From NCBI RefSeq assembly GCF_024679245.1, contig NC_090186.1, positions 37,646,946 to 37,710,945 on the forward strand: a stretch of 64,000 nt of DNA. Direction: 5' to 3'. This document shows positions 33,941 through 45,740 of this stretch, one piece after another. The position numbers were made by a program, and so were the translations under genes. Source of the DNA: Pseudorasbora parva. Lineage: Eukaryota; Chordata; Actinopteri; Cypriniformes; Gobionidae. Numbering within the stretch: the first letter of the stretch is position 1; every line of letters starts with the position of its first letter. The notes under the pieces were generated by a model. That model was not told the origin of the DNA and made no database searches. It saw nothing but the letters and a program-made list of their open reading frames with translations.

Positions 33941-35660
33941 CAGTGGCTCCAAAAAGTATTTGGACATTTAAACATGACTTTTTGATTATGTTTGTGAAGT
34001 ATTTTTTTGTTTTTGTGGCTATAACCACTTTTTGGAGTTATTTTTGCAGACACTTTTAAGGGTGCTATATTTTTTTTTCTAACAAATTACTGCATATAGT
34101 TAATTGAGATGATTGGACTTAGTTTAACAGTTTAAATTTATTTAACTGAATATTTATTTCAATTAAGAGAGGGAATTATTTGTTTTAGAATTAAACACAA
34201 AAAGTAAACAAAATAAATTATATTTTAAAAGAATAAATTGGAGCGAGAAATAGAAACATGCCACTACATCTGGAAAGCATGCTTCACTTTTTCCTCATTT
34301 TATGTTACAGCCTTATCCCAAAATGGATTAAATTCATTATTTTACTCACAATTCTACAAACAATACCTGATAATGACAACATGCAAATGTATTAAAAATA
34401 AAAAATATTTGCAATTACAGCATCAAGTCATTTTTAGTATAAAAGCTTAGCATACCTATTTTGGGGCATTTTCTCCCAGTCTTCTTTGCAGGACCTCCAT
34501 CAGGATGGATGGGAAGCGTCAGTGCACATCCATTTTCAGATCTCTCCAGAGATGTTCAATCAGGTTCAAGTCTACTCAAGGACATTCACAGAGTTGTCCC
34601 GTAGCCACTCATTTGTTAGCTTGGCTGTGTGCTTAGGGTCATTATCCTGTTGGAAGATGAACCTTCACCCCAGTCTGAGGTCCAGAGCGCTCTTGAGCAG
34701 GTTTTTATTAAGGATATAATTTCATTAAGGACATTACTGCAATCATCTTTTCGTCAATCCTGATTAGTCTCCCAGTTCCTGACCCTGAAAAACATCCCCA
34801 CAGCATGATGCTGCCACCACCATGCTTCACTGTAGAGATGGTATTAGCCAGGTTATGAGTGGTGCCTGGTTTCCTTCTTCCAGACATGATTCTTGTCATT
34901 CAGGGTAAAGAGTTCAATTTGGTTTCATCACACCAGAGTATTTTGTTTCTTATGGTCTAAGAGTCCTTCGGGTGTCTTTTGGCAAACTCACAGTGGAGTG
35001 GCTTCCATCTGGGCACTCTACCATACAGGCCTGATTAGTGGAGAGCTGCAGAGATGGTTGTTCTTCTGGAAGGTTCTCCTCTCTCCAAAGAGTGACCATC
35101 GGGTTCTTGGTCACCACTCTGACTAGGGCCCTTCCCGCTCAAGTTTGACCGGCCAGCCAGCTCTAGGAAGAGAAGGAAAAGCTCCTGGTGGTTCCAAATG
35201 TCTTCCATTTACCGATGATGGAGGCCACTGTGCTCATTGGGATCTTCAATGCTGCAGAAATTGTTCTGTACCCTTCTCCAAATCTGTGCCTCAATCCTGT
35301 TTCGGAGGTCTACAGACAATTCCTTCAACTTCATTGCTTGTTTCTGCTCTTACTTGCACTGTTAACTGTGGGACCTTATGTAGACAGGTGTGTGCCTTTC
35401 CAAATTATGTCCAATCATCTGAATTTACTGCAGGTGGACTCCAGTTAAGTTGTAGAAACATCTCAAGAATGACTAGTAGAAACAGGATGCACTTGAGCTC
35501 AATTCATACAGTTAATTCACTTTCTAATTAAAAACAGAAAATTAATATATTTTCATATAAATTAGCATACAAAAAATATATATTTATTAGCATATTAAAA
35601 TATATCTTATCTTGCAATGCAATTGTGACTAAAATGTTCAAATATTTTTGTCCATCACTG
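33941..35660 (-). mobile_element. Degenerate Tc1-like transposon, family C
   Basis: The left end cagtggctccaaaaagtatt, preceded by TA, is loosely inverted at the right end (aatatttttgtccatcactg at about 35641-35660). The transposase reads on the minus strand with many breaks. Confidence 0.8.
34470..35345 (-). pseudogene. Tc1-like transposase relic, family C
   Basis: In minus-strand order: a helix-turn-helix start (KELSVDLRNRI, near 35290-35345), then a WCDET first-aspartate motif near 34955, a short open run with [20 protein letters not shown] (near 34760-34830), [11 protein letters not shown] with the second aspartate near 34630-34655, and LNLIEHLW with the glutamate near 34540-34565. Several stops and frameshifts separate these. 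A stop lies between the second aspartate and the glutamate. Fossil only. Confidence 0.78.
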
Positions 35661-36516
35661 TTGCATCACTAAGAACATAACATACAATAGAAATCGTAAG
35701 TCCTACAATCTCACCAGAGAACAGTAAAAATTATAATGATAAAAAAAGCTTGACAGTGCAGTAATATACAACCACAGCTTGAGCGGCCGGCCCTGACCCA
35801 CTCTCTCAGCATAATATAAAGACCTGAGGTTTCACCTCTGTAAAGACTGATCAGAAAATAAGCCTCTCGGTGTGATAGAAACGCATCCATCACAGGAAGT
35901 ACAGCCTTCACCATTGGACCATCTAATTCTACTGACAGGCATGACTGCACACACACACAAACATACACACACACCAGCACTGTGGAAAGTCGGAAGTGAG
36001 GTGATTTGTCTGTGAAAACAAACCAGGGCTGGGCATGAGGCATATTACCACTCACGGATGAGAATGATTGCGGGTGATGATAAGGTCATTGTAAGTCAGA
36101 TCGATTTGAGAGTGTGAAGGTAAACACTTCCAAAGCTTTCCTGCTTCATAAAGCACAGACATTGAGTCATTGTACACTACTCAGGTCAGTGATGATGTCT
36201 TCATGAACAGGTCAGCTTGTTTAATTGAGCTCTGACCGCACCGTAAATACAGAGTGAAGTAGAGTCTTCGGTTCGGTAAGCATGTTCTGAGTTAACTCAT
36301 GGAATGGTGGTGTGGATGAACTCTGGATTAAAAATGAGAGAGATGGATTTGCTATTTTTTGTTTTGAACATGCCTGCTGGAAGAAAACACTCTAATATGG
36401 CTGGTTTAAGCTGGTGTAATTAATCTCCCATTATTAATCTCTGTTTATAATTTATATATTTATTTGAGTTTTTTTTTTTTATGTAAATTGCCACTGTACT
36501 TATAATAGATTAATGA
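35661..36516. other. Non-coding DNA with a short (AC)n tract
   Basis: An (AC)n run lies near 35948-35973. No gene or element recognised in the rest. Confidence 0.4.
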
Positions 36517-36810
36517 TTAATTAATAAAACATGGCAGGGCACAAACACCAAATTAAGTTACCAAAAATGTAGATATTTACTTTTAGTATATATATATATA
36601 TGTCAGGGCCCAGTGGTGATGATGCACGAAGAAGAGGATGAATACGGACGAGGAAGATGACTTTAGTTAACAAACACTTTAATGGAACTTCACCACTGGT
36701 AACGTAGACTTTAATCAGAACAGGTACAGAGACTGGTGTGTTGACGACAACAGACCAAGACAGAGTGAACACAGAGGAACTAAATACACACACTGATGAG
36801 GAAGTATATA

Positions 36811-38449
36811 CAGTCCCTGACAAAAGTCTTGTCGCTTATTTATTTTCTAGAAATACCTGATATTAACCTGACTTTTAATTAATTAATTGGTGTTAGAAAT
36901 AGCTCATATGAAAAGCTAAAACCCTCCCAAATGATGTTTAATGCACTGAAATAAATAATTCTCACAGAAAAAAATATTTATCATTTAATCAAGACAGAAA
37001 GGTCAAATTTTGGCAAGACAAAAGTTTTGTCGCCTATACAGAAATTGAACAAATTTACTGCAAATACAAAAATATGTCAGCAAATTAAGTTGTGGTGCTG
37101 TGAGATCCAAATTTAATATCTTGTATGACTTCCATGAGCTTGAAGGACTGCATCCATGCGGTTTGGCAAGGATTCATACAATTTATTGATGAAGTCATCA
37201 GGAATAGCTAAGAAAGCAGTCTTGCATGCCTCCCAGAGTTCATCAATATTCTTTGGTTTCATCTTCCATGCGTCCTCTTTCATCCGACCCCACATATGCT
37301 CAGTGATGTTCATGTCTGGTGACTGGGCTGGCCAATCCTGGAGCATCTTGATCTTCTTCGCCTTGAGGAACTTTGATGTGGAGATGGAAGTATGCGATGG
37401 AACACCGTCCTGCTGCAGAATTTGGCCTCTTTTATGGTTGGGAATAAGAGGTAGCTAAGATTTCTTGGTATTTTAGACTATTGATGTTGCCTTCCACCCT
37501 GCAGATCTCTCGCACACCCCTATACTGGATGTAACCCCAGACCATGATTTTTCCGCCACCAAACTTCACTGTTTTCTTTGTGAATCTCGGATCCATTCTG
37601 GCTCCAGTAGGTCTCCTGCAATATTTGCGGCAACTGTGGTGTAATTCAACAGAAGAATCATCTGAAAAATCCACCTTCTGCCACTTTTCCTGCGTCCATC
37701 CTTTTAGCAGGCTGTGGGCCTTGGCAAATGCCACACGGTTTTTCAATTGTCTTTTGTTTAGTGCTGGCTTCCGGGCACTGATTCGACCATGGAGGCCATT
37801 TCGAGACAGAATCCGACAAACTGTTCATGTTTGACACAGGGACTTCAGGTGACCAGGTCTCGTGGAGCTCTGCTGCAGTGGAAAATGGGCTGGCCTTGGA
37901 TTTTTGAGCCAACAAACGGTCCTCTTGAGCAGTTGTCTTGCGGGGTCTGCCTGACCTGGGCTTGTCAAAAACGTCTCCAGTCTCTTCAAATCTTTTTTTT
38001 ATCCTCTGTACTTTACGCTGAGACACATTGAAGGTGTCTGCCACATCAGCAGTGGATCTGGTCTTCAGCCTCTTGATAATCAAAACTTTAGTCTAGGGTG
38101 AATCTTAGGCATGTTTGCAGAGGTCTAGTTGCAGTTGATGTGAAGGTCTAGTGTACTGGGGTTCTTTTTATACACACTTGAGACGTAATTGATCCATTAT
38201 TAGTCACAGGTGAAGCTCATATGACAAGGTGACAACACTTATGTCTTTGCAAAAATTGACTCAATGGGCTTTACCAAGCTGTGAATATTAGAATACTTTT
38301 TGAAAGTTTAGTTTTTCACTGAAACATTATCACAAAAGCTGGTGGGATTAAAATGAGCCATTTCTTGTAAAAAATCTTGATTAGAAATATATTTCAGCGG
38401 CACTTTAGGTCAATTTGTACACAAGCGACAAGACTTTTGTCAGGGACTG
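36811..38449 (-). mobile_element. Tc1-like transposon, family D
   Basis: A 1,639-bp element with 27-bp inverted ends (cagtccctgacaaaagtctt...) and TA on both sides (36809-36810 and 38450-38451). A related inner sequence (gacaaaagttttgtcgcc) near 37018-37035 suggests internal direct repeats on the left side. It carries one minus-strand transposase in three frames. Confidence 0.92.
37113..38083 (-). pseudogene. Tc1-like transposase, family D, frameshifted
   Basis: Minus-strand transposase of a Tc1-related lineage. The N-terminal part (38083 downward) has a helix-turn-helix (STADVADTFNVSQRKVQRIKKRF) and a GRPRKT AT-hook-like linker. A frame change near 37800-37850 leads to the second part with the first aspartate in VDFSDDS and GGGKIMVWGYI. 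A further frame change near 37430-37450 leads to QQDGVPSHTS with the second aspartate and SPDMNITEHMWG with the glutamate, 35 residues apart. It ends HGSHTRY at 37113. The usual proline before the acid (NPIE) is replaced by NITE. Confidence 0.88.
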
Positions 38450-38639
38450 TATATACTAAAAGGATATATCTACATTTTTGGTAACTTAGTTTGGTGTTTG
38501 TGCCCTGCCATGTTTCATTAATCTAGATTTTTTTCTATTCATTAATCTTCATTTGATGCCATTTGGTATAGTTATTAAGTACTGTATTAGCCATTGAATA
38601 TTAAGTTAATTTGTTTTTTAATACCCACAATGTAATGCT

Positions 38640-39050
38640 TCTAGCAACTCTCCTTGGCTTGTGGGCTGGAAAAACCAAACTCTGGTCAGGCCAATTACAA
38701 TGTGTATAGAGTCGGTGGGCGGGCTTAACATAATGACAGCAGAGCAGAGTTGTGACGGTTCCGCGTGCTTCTTAAAAACAAAGTCTTTTGAATCAGCTTT
38801 GACTGCGACCCTGGAAGACTTGGAGTTAAACTTTTCTTGGAGAAAAGAACAAAGAATGGCACTGGAGTCATTTTTAGAAAGAGAAGATGTGTTCTGAGTT
38901 TTGCTGTCCGGATACGGCAGAAGTTTAATCTGTCAACTAGCTCCACTTCACCTTCGTTGCTCTGGTTGGTTGTAGCGTTATCCTATTGCGTGCAGAGGGA
39001 GTTTGAAAGACAACCGTTTATAATACACGCCCCATAAACACAGCCCAATG
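38640..39050 (+). mobile_element. Helicase-fragment MITE, copy 2 (ends lost)
   Basis: Homologous to 31646-32175 from the tagagtcggtgggcggg block to the gtttgaaagacaaccgttta block, but neither terminal repeat is recognisable. The coding-like part carries TGA at 38895-38897 and continues as SGYGRSLICQLAP, a Walker A-like motif with GYGRS. Confidence 0.78.
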
Positions 39051-39346
39051 AAGCAGTATCAGACTCAAAAATCAGGATCAAAAATCGCAAAATCTGAAAC
39101 AGACACACTATCATAACAGACAGAAATATTGTGTGGTCTGAACTCGGCAAGAATAAATGTTTGAAAAACATTACCTTTATGCCTTGAAAAGTTTGCTTCA
39201 GATATCTATTTTTCTACTCTGATTCTACAGATATTAAATGTACCTTTTTTTACCCATGGTAGGTTATGGATGCAACTTTTTATACCATCAGATTCCGCTA
39301 TACTAACAGATGGATGGGAGTTTTAATGTATAATGATGAGTGGTCC

Positions 39347-39874
39347 TAGCATAGAAATCTAGATGCACCCTTGCGGCAGCAAATTTAATCTGCCCGCAAG
39401 TGTCGTCTAGGAACTCTCAATACCCTTCTGAGCTGTAATCGCTTCACTCTGGACGGGCCAATCACATCGTGTATAGAGTTGGCGGGCGGGGCCATAATGA
39501 GGACGGCCGAGTTGCGTTTGCGTGCTTCTAGTAAACACAGATACTGGCGAACGGCGGCGGATTTCGAATCAGCTTTGACCACAACTCTGGAAGACTTGGA
39601 GTTAAGCTTTTCTCTGAGAAAAGAACAAAGAACGGCACTGAAGTTATTCTTAAAAAGGGAAGATGTGTTCTGAGTTTTGCCGACCGGATACGGTGAATGT
39701 TTAATCTATCAACAAGCTCTGCTTCACCTTCGTTGCTCTGGTTGGTGTAGCGCTATCCTATCGCTTGCAGAGGGAGTTTGAAAGACAACCGTTTATCCCG
39801 CCCCTCGGATTGAGCCCTGTCTATGGTGAGTTTCCAGACCAAACATCTTGATGTGGGTCTGGCTTGTCAGGCTA
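39347..39874 (+). mobile_element. Helicase-fragment MITE, copy 3
   Basis: 528 bp between perfect 9-bp duplications gagtggtcc (39338-39346 and 39875-39883). Ends tagcatagaaatctagatgc and gtctggcttgtcaggcta are imperfect inverted repeats. It is collinear with copy 1 with a few percent difference. Confidence 0.88.
39563..39760 (+). pseudogene. Captured helicase fragment in copy 3
   Basis: An open frame reads ESALTTTLEDLELSF, then LRKEQRTALKLFLKREDVF. It meets TGA at 39671-39673 and continues in the same frame as VLPTGYGECLIYQQALLHL. The LPTGYG segment followed by IYQ is the ATP-binding motif I of RecQ-type DEAD-box helicases; the lysine of GKS is replaced by glutamate here. It is probably an exon fragment captured by an ancestor of this MITE. 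Confidence 0.72.
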
Positions 39875-39883
39875 GAGTGGTCC

Positions 39884-41439
39884 CCTATTTCAACAACTAT
39901 CAAATAAAATAGCCATGGATGAAATCAACAAGGGTATGTAATCTTTGTGCAAACCACGGTAATAAGACAGAATGTGAAATGTAGTATCTAGGCATCCACA
40001 GTCAAATTATGCTTTTAATTTGATTTAGAGTCAAAGAATATTAAGAAGCACATAGCAGTGAAACAAAAAAAATGGCTCAAAGGCAGCATTTGCAAGGAAT
40101 TTAAGCTATAAAAATAAATATTTAATGACTCATATTATTTGACTTATGATGCAATAAAGCAGTATGTAATGGAGATTCACACAAAGACATTTCTTGAAAT
40201 TGATGCAACCTCTTTTTAAAGGTCTGGTTCAAAAGAACATTTTGATGTTCTTTATTCTTTGAAGCCCAACAAAATAAAATAGCTGTTATTTTCTGTAGTG
40301 CTCATTGACCATGGTTGTCTATGCATAATGACAAAAAATATAAGCACAAGACACTTATATGCATGATATTTTATGTAATTTTTGGCAATTGTCGCCCTTT
40401 TTGAGTGCTGAATGCCAACTTTATGCAAAAGATCGCCTTTTGTGTTTCACGAAAAAAAGAAAGCATGCAGGTTTGGAACAACATGAGACATGTTTTCTTT
40501 TTTTGGTTGAACTATGCCCTGAAGTTGATCTTTCTTCAACACCTCACTCGAGGCTTCCCGATCCAACATTATAGTTTTATAGACATCAGTATAACTGCCA
40601 TGTTTGTCTGTTCCCTCTTAGATTGCCATGTAGCTTCCAACAAGATGTGTCTTTGTGTTACTCTGTTAAGGCTTGTCATCACCAATCTCGTCCCTGAGAA
40701 TGACTCGCAATGTAGAGGCCCTCAGCCATGACTAAGAGGTGGAGGTCTGTCCTCTTCAGCTTATATGCAATGTGACATTGTGATTAAAGTTTAACACTTG
40801 TGCCTAGGTGAGATTATCAGAGTCCCAGAGTTTGCATTCTGATGCATGCAGTGCTCTGAGCTTGAACCATTTGGTGTGCTGAAAAAGTCTCTAGCGTCCT
40901 CTTCAACAGAAAGCCAGTGGAGTATCTGCCTTTGCATTTTTACCTTCCAGTCAGAAGCTTTTTTACATGTTAGTTAATATGTTGAGCACTGTGATCTTTA
41001 TGTAAAAGTTTGTGCAGCTTTTGTTCAATTTGTCAGCATGATAATCTTAGATTTCAAAGTGTTTACTTATATTTATAGGCTTATATTATACACACACACA
41101 CTGTAATTTAAGTATAATTTTGAACTTGGGGTTGTTCAGTTTGCAGATCGTACTCACAATTATGAAACCTAAATAAATAAATACAAATTAAATACATATT
41201 ATAGTGTAAATATGAACCCATAGCTGGAAGCGAATCTTGAATTCCATTTTTTTTTTCATTTCTTGTATCATATGGTTACTTTCTTAAAGAAAAATAAATC
41301 TTAAAGGAATTAATGCTTTTATTCAGGAAGAAGGCATTTTAATTGATCTAAAATGTTACAACGGGTTTCATATGCATGCTCTTCTTTTGATTTGTCTATT
41401 CATCAAAGAACAAAAAAAAATTGCACAAAAAAAACTGCA
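39884..41439. other. Non-coding DNA
   Basis: No gene or clear element. Short open frames at 40359-40731 overlap each other in different frames and lack motifs. Confidence 0.4.
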
Positions 41440-41609
41440 CAAAATTAGAAATGTTTCTTGAGCAGCAAATATTAGAATGATTTCTGAAGGATCGTGTGAC
41501 TGGAGTGATGATGCTGAAAACTCTGCTTTGCTTCAAAGGAATAACTTACATTTTCAAACATTTTAAAATGGGAAACAATTATTTTCAGTTGTAATCATGT
41601 TGCACAATA

Positions 41610-42438
41610 TTAAAGGGTTACTTCAGCGATTAGCATATGGCTTTGTATCAGTAGAAACCCTGGAGTATAACCAAATGATTGTGCTTTTCCCCCTCATATC
41701 CTTCTGAGACGAGAGATTTATTTTTGAATTTTATTTTATTTTTTATTTAATTTTTGGAAAAATTCCTCCCGTGAGGCAAATTGACGATATTTGCGTCATC
41801 TTTGGAATGTTTGGCCAGAGGCTAAAGACTACAGTCAGCAAAGGGAGCTATTTCCGCATGTTTTCAACCCGCACATGGGGGATGGAGATCTCACTCACAG
41901 CACAGCTCGCAGCTGCCGGCATTAATTTAAACGGATGCTATGCAATGTAAGTGTTTTAACTTCTCAAATTAATTTCTATGAAAGTAAAGCTTCCAAAGGC
42001 ATGAACTGAAAACGCGCCAGACTGAACTCGGGTTGTGAATGTATGCCGCGAATGTGGTCGCGATTACCTCAGCTCTCATCACGAGAGCTCATCAGCTCAT
42101 TTATGACATTAAATATAATCTGACTCCTAATCTGAGTTAGTCCTGTGAGACTCAGACGGCAACTCGATCGTTATATTGAACAGACACGTTCAGTATTTAA
42201 TTGTAGTGTCTGTTCTCTCAGTCACTGTAATCCAGTAGTGGTGGCTTTGGGAATGGCCTCACACGGCAGCGAAGCATTCTGGGAATTGTAGTCTTTCATC
42301 CCCTTGAGACAAAAATACATTTTCTGTCTTTTCTCAGTCTAGAAGGCACCAAATTCAAAAATAATTCCACATTTCTCCTACAATAATGACCCAGTTTAAA
42401 TACAGATTCATCTTTCCAGCGCTGAAGTACCCCTTTAA
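41610..42438. mobile_element. TTAA-flanked element, agggttacttcagcg type
   Basis: TTAA (41610-41613) then agggttacttcagcg; the right end cgctgaagtacccct is followed by TTAA (42435-42438). These inverted ends differ at one or two positions. The 829-bp interior is non-coding and contains a ZNF143-like motif (42274-42292). Confidence 0.8.
42274..42292 (-). promoter_or_regulatory. ZNF143/STAF-like motif inside a MITE
   Basis: The minus strand reads actacaattcccagaatgc, matching the known vertebrate ZNF143 (STAF) binding consensus. Whether it is bound here is not shown by the sequence. Confidence 0.5.
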
Positions 42439-42486
42439 TGTTTTTCTTCTTTCCTCTGACCCTACAGTTTTGAACAGTATAGTGTA

Positions 42487-43024
42487 TATTTGTCTACAAA
42501 TCTTGATATTGAAAGATCATGGTAAATATGTTTATCAGGAGCAATAATCAACCCCCTTCAGCTCATCAAACTGTAGGAGAAACCAATAGTCTGGCTGTTG
42601 ATGCTATTGGGCTTTCAGTAAGTGGACAGAGTTAAAGTCTTGCATTCTAATCACAGTCTAATCAGTCCTTATTAGAATGGATACAGCGTGTGGACAACAT
42701 CTTCTCTGAAGATGATGGTAACAGCTGGTTGTCTGACTTTGAAAGGCAACAGATGTAGAGACAGGGTGAGATACCAAAACAAAAGTCAGGACTGAATCGC
42801 AAAGGAATCATAAAAAGAAGCCAAAAAGCGATTTACTGTAAGACCAAAGCATATATTCTGATATTCATTCTAATATTTAGCCTCCAGAGATAACTGTAAC
42901 AATTCCAGTTTCTGTTTCATTCTTGTCAGAATGTAAAAAAAAAAAAAAAAAAATCACATTTCTGTAGCATCCAAGCCACAGTTAATATAAGATAGCAGTC
43001 ACATGTCCAAATGCAGCCCATTTG
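42487..43024. other. Non-coding DNA with poly(A)
   Basis: A run of about 19 A lies at 42936-42954. No gene or element recognised. Confidence 0.4.
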
Positions 43025-43215
43025 ATTGATTCTGGCCTAGTTTCACTTAGCCAGACCTTTAGACTGACAACAGAAGGCACGGGCTCCGTAGCAGCTTTCA
43101 CCGGCCAAGGACCTCCAGAGGCCGTCTGACTGACGTGCAAAGCAACCAATCACAGCTGTATCGTTGTGACTTTGATGTCCCTGCAATACCACACCATTGT
43201 GTAAAACTCTTAGAC
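43025..43215 (-). repeat. Dispersed repeat, copy 2
   Basis: Reverse-complement homologue of 14355-14545, sharing aaagcaaccaatcacagctg-type, cagctttcac and tagccagacctt blocks. Confidence 0.6.
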
Positions 43216-43226
43216 ATATTTTAAAG

Positions 43227-44267
43227 CAGTGTTTCCCAACCTTTTTCTGTCATGGCACCCTTTAAAAAAATAGAATTTTGTGGCACCCCGTCGCAAACGT
43301 TACACTAGAGGTGTAAGGGTACAGATTGCTCAGGGTTTGGTTTGTATCACGCTTTTATTTAGGTTCATGGTTTCAGTAAGGTTCGGTATTTGCTATGTTC
43401 AGGAAATAAAGGACTAATAAAAATAAAGAAAATAACAACAAATAACTTAAATACAAGCAGCAGCACAAATAAATACTATTGAGCAAAGATACTGATAAAA
43501 TAAACAATTCTTTTCATATTTTTTAGGTAGGTCTAACAGTTTTTATTGAATAAAGTAATCAAATGTAAAATAACTGCATATTTAACAAATTAAAGATTAA
43601 TCCTTATTAAACTTACAAAAGCTATTCAATCAAGAGCAGTGGGTCCTTATCTTATATGTCCTTATCTTTTGTTTGACATTAAACAGACAACAGTAAAGGC
43701 TACTGCCCCTTTAAGACCTAATGCAAGGATAGTCGTTGTCTTTCTCCAATGTATAAAGTTCACTTAAGGCATATAAGGACTATGTCTGCTTGGATACTCG
43801 TCAAGATGGACATCTTTTTGTGTGAGTTTGTCCGTTTTAGCGCAAGACTTGAAAAATAACTCAATATTTGCGCGTTGAGACGAGTGCGTGCTTTCGGATG
43901 ATGCACAGAAACAGATCTTCTCACAGCGTGCGCGAGTCCTCATTCTCGTCTTCTGGTGAATATACCCTGGTGATGATGATGGCGAAAATGACTGGTCATA
44001 CGGCAGCACTCGCATGCATTGAACAGTTTACAAAGAGAAACCGTTATGCCCACGTTTTACTTTTATTATCGCTGTTGGAGTGTATCACTGAGGAGCCAGC
44101 ACGTGTATCCATCGACAGAAACAATACATAAAGCATTATTTTCAAGTTACAACCCATATTAAAGATGCGCCATCACATGAGAGATGAACCGCGGTGCAAG
44201 TGCGTGCCGGCACCTTTTACATGGCACCTTTGCTCTCGTCAGATGGCACCCCGGTTGGGAAACGCTG
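43227..44267. mobile_element. hAT-like element with 8-bp target duplication
   Basis: Starts cagtgtttcccaacc and ends ggttgggaaacgctg, inverted with one difference. Flanks ttttaaag (43219-43226) and ttttaaaa (44268-44275) form an 8-bp duplication with one change, the hAT signature. Subterminal tcatggcaccc and agatggcacccc are also inverted. No transposase is recognisable in the 1,041 bp, so it is non-autonomous. Confidence 0.83.
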
Positions 44268-44275
44268 TTTTAAAA

Positions 44276-45740
44276 AGTCTATGCCACGACCTTTACTTAC
44301 TTCACATATTGAAAATCCAGCATTTAGTTGACCCTCATAGTTGAAGCGCTCATTGTAACAGTGGTAAACACACCGGCATTTTTCTTCCATGAGGGGGTCA
44401 TCACAGCTTCTTTGTTTCCAGGTGGACCGATAAATAACGTAACACACACGTCTGCCGGAAATCCAGTAGAATTCAAGTAATCAGATGATGAGTCAGATAA
44501 GTCCATACATACCATTTCTCATCTCCATGCGTGCCATAACTCTGTCTGACGCACCTACTGCTAGCCTAGCTTAGCACAAGGACTGGAAGTAAATGGCTCC
44601 AGCTAGCCTACTGCTCGATATGTGACAAAACAACGGCAACCTATTTCCTAAAAAAAAAAAAAAAAAATCAGTTAATATGTCATCCCTGCAGCACTCTTTA
44701 AACATGTTTATGGGCGGGGCCTGTCTAATGGTTCACATGCAGAGAGAGATTTGTCTTATGCCACTAGCTCATTGGTTCCATATCAGAACATACACCCTAG
44801 TCAAGAGAAGATCAGAGGGGCTGACACATTAATGTAAAATAGTCCAGGAGAGCAGCTTCTGTAGCTCAGTGTGTAAAAGCAGCACTTCATGTATAAGAAC
44901 ACGCCTCCAAACACGCTTCAAGCACCTCTTCTGAATGCTACTGATGTGTCTTTGATCAAAGAGTGCTCCCCTCCACTTTGGCATCGGCAATTTTTTATTT
45001 ATTTTTTTACTTTGTAGTAGTTTTTTATTAAAAGTATGACAAGGATTCATTAAAAAAAAATGTAAAAATAGCATTGAGTGAAAATCACATTCATTTGGAA
45101 TGCTATTTCAAAAAGCTCAGACTTTTGAAGAATTTATGGCGCTAATCAAAGCGTGCTCTATCAGGGCTTTTCAAACGTATTGATGCCCGGAACCCCCAAA
45201 TGTACCCCTTTATAAAAATATAAAGGCTGCTTTACATTACTGTTCAAAAGCTTGGTGTCACGAATCAAGTCTAATGATGATGAGGAGAACATTAAGTGGT
45301 TCAAAATAATAAGGTTTATTTAACAAGCGCAAACTATACAAAAAGTGCATGGCACAAACAATACAGGACAAGAAAAAAAAGAAAATTATGAACTCATTAA
45401 TAATTGTCCATGACAACTTAAGCCAAAAGTATACTTTGTTTTATTATACTTCGGATTTTTGCATTCATGTGTACTTTGTACGCCCAGGTCGCACATGCGT
45501 ATACATTTTCTTGCAGTATTTACATGAGTTGTTAACTCACGGTGAGACATAGCTCAAAACTGCGCTGAACGCCTGTGTACGTGCACTAGTCAAAAGATGT
45601 ATACTTTGCAAGGAGTGTGAGTTTGATTGGCTGATACACTCACATAGGCTACACATAAAAAAGTTTACTCTGAAACTAAAACAAAGGAAACAGGTAACTG
45701 AAGAAACTAAAAGTCCATCAAAGTGAAGATAAACGAGCCC
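44276..45740. other. Non-coding DNA, possible LTR-like segment
   Basis: Poly(A) at 44651-44667. From about 45256 tgtcacgaatcaagtctaat starts a TG-beginning segment with ggtttatttaacaag, vaguely like the unclassified segment at 36600. No gene seen. Confidence 0.35.

Larger units (their letters stand above)
36517..38521. mobile_element. Palindromic-ended element interrupted by Tc1
   Basis: The left arm (36517-36591: atggcagggcacaaacacca, ttaccaaaaatgtagatat) is inverted at 38452-38521 (atatctacatttttggtaa, tggtgtttgtgccctgccat). About 65-70 bp pair on each side. The Tc1 at 36811-38449 lies between them, next to the right arm. The remaining interior, 36592-36810, begins tgtcagggcccagtgg and is unclassified. 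Confidence 0.65.
41440..42486 (+). repeat. Dispersed cyprinid repeat split by a TTAA element
   Basis: Left part 41440-41609 (gatttctgaaggatcgtgtg, aatgatgctgaaaa-like) and right part 42439-42486 (ccctacagttttgaacagta) belong to the same AT-rich family as 25925-26160. The TTAA element at 41610-42438 sits between them. Confidence 0.6.

Noticed and set aside
44860..44885. tctgtagctcagtgtgtaaa as a tRNA gene or SINE head
   Set aside because: Resembles an A box, but no B box at the right spacing and no cloverleaf.
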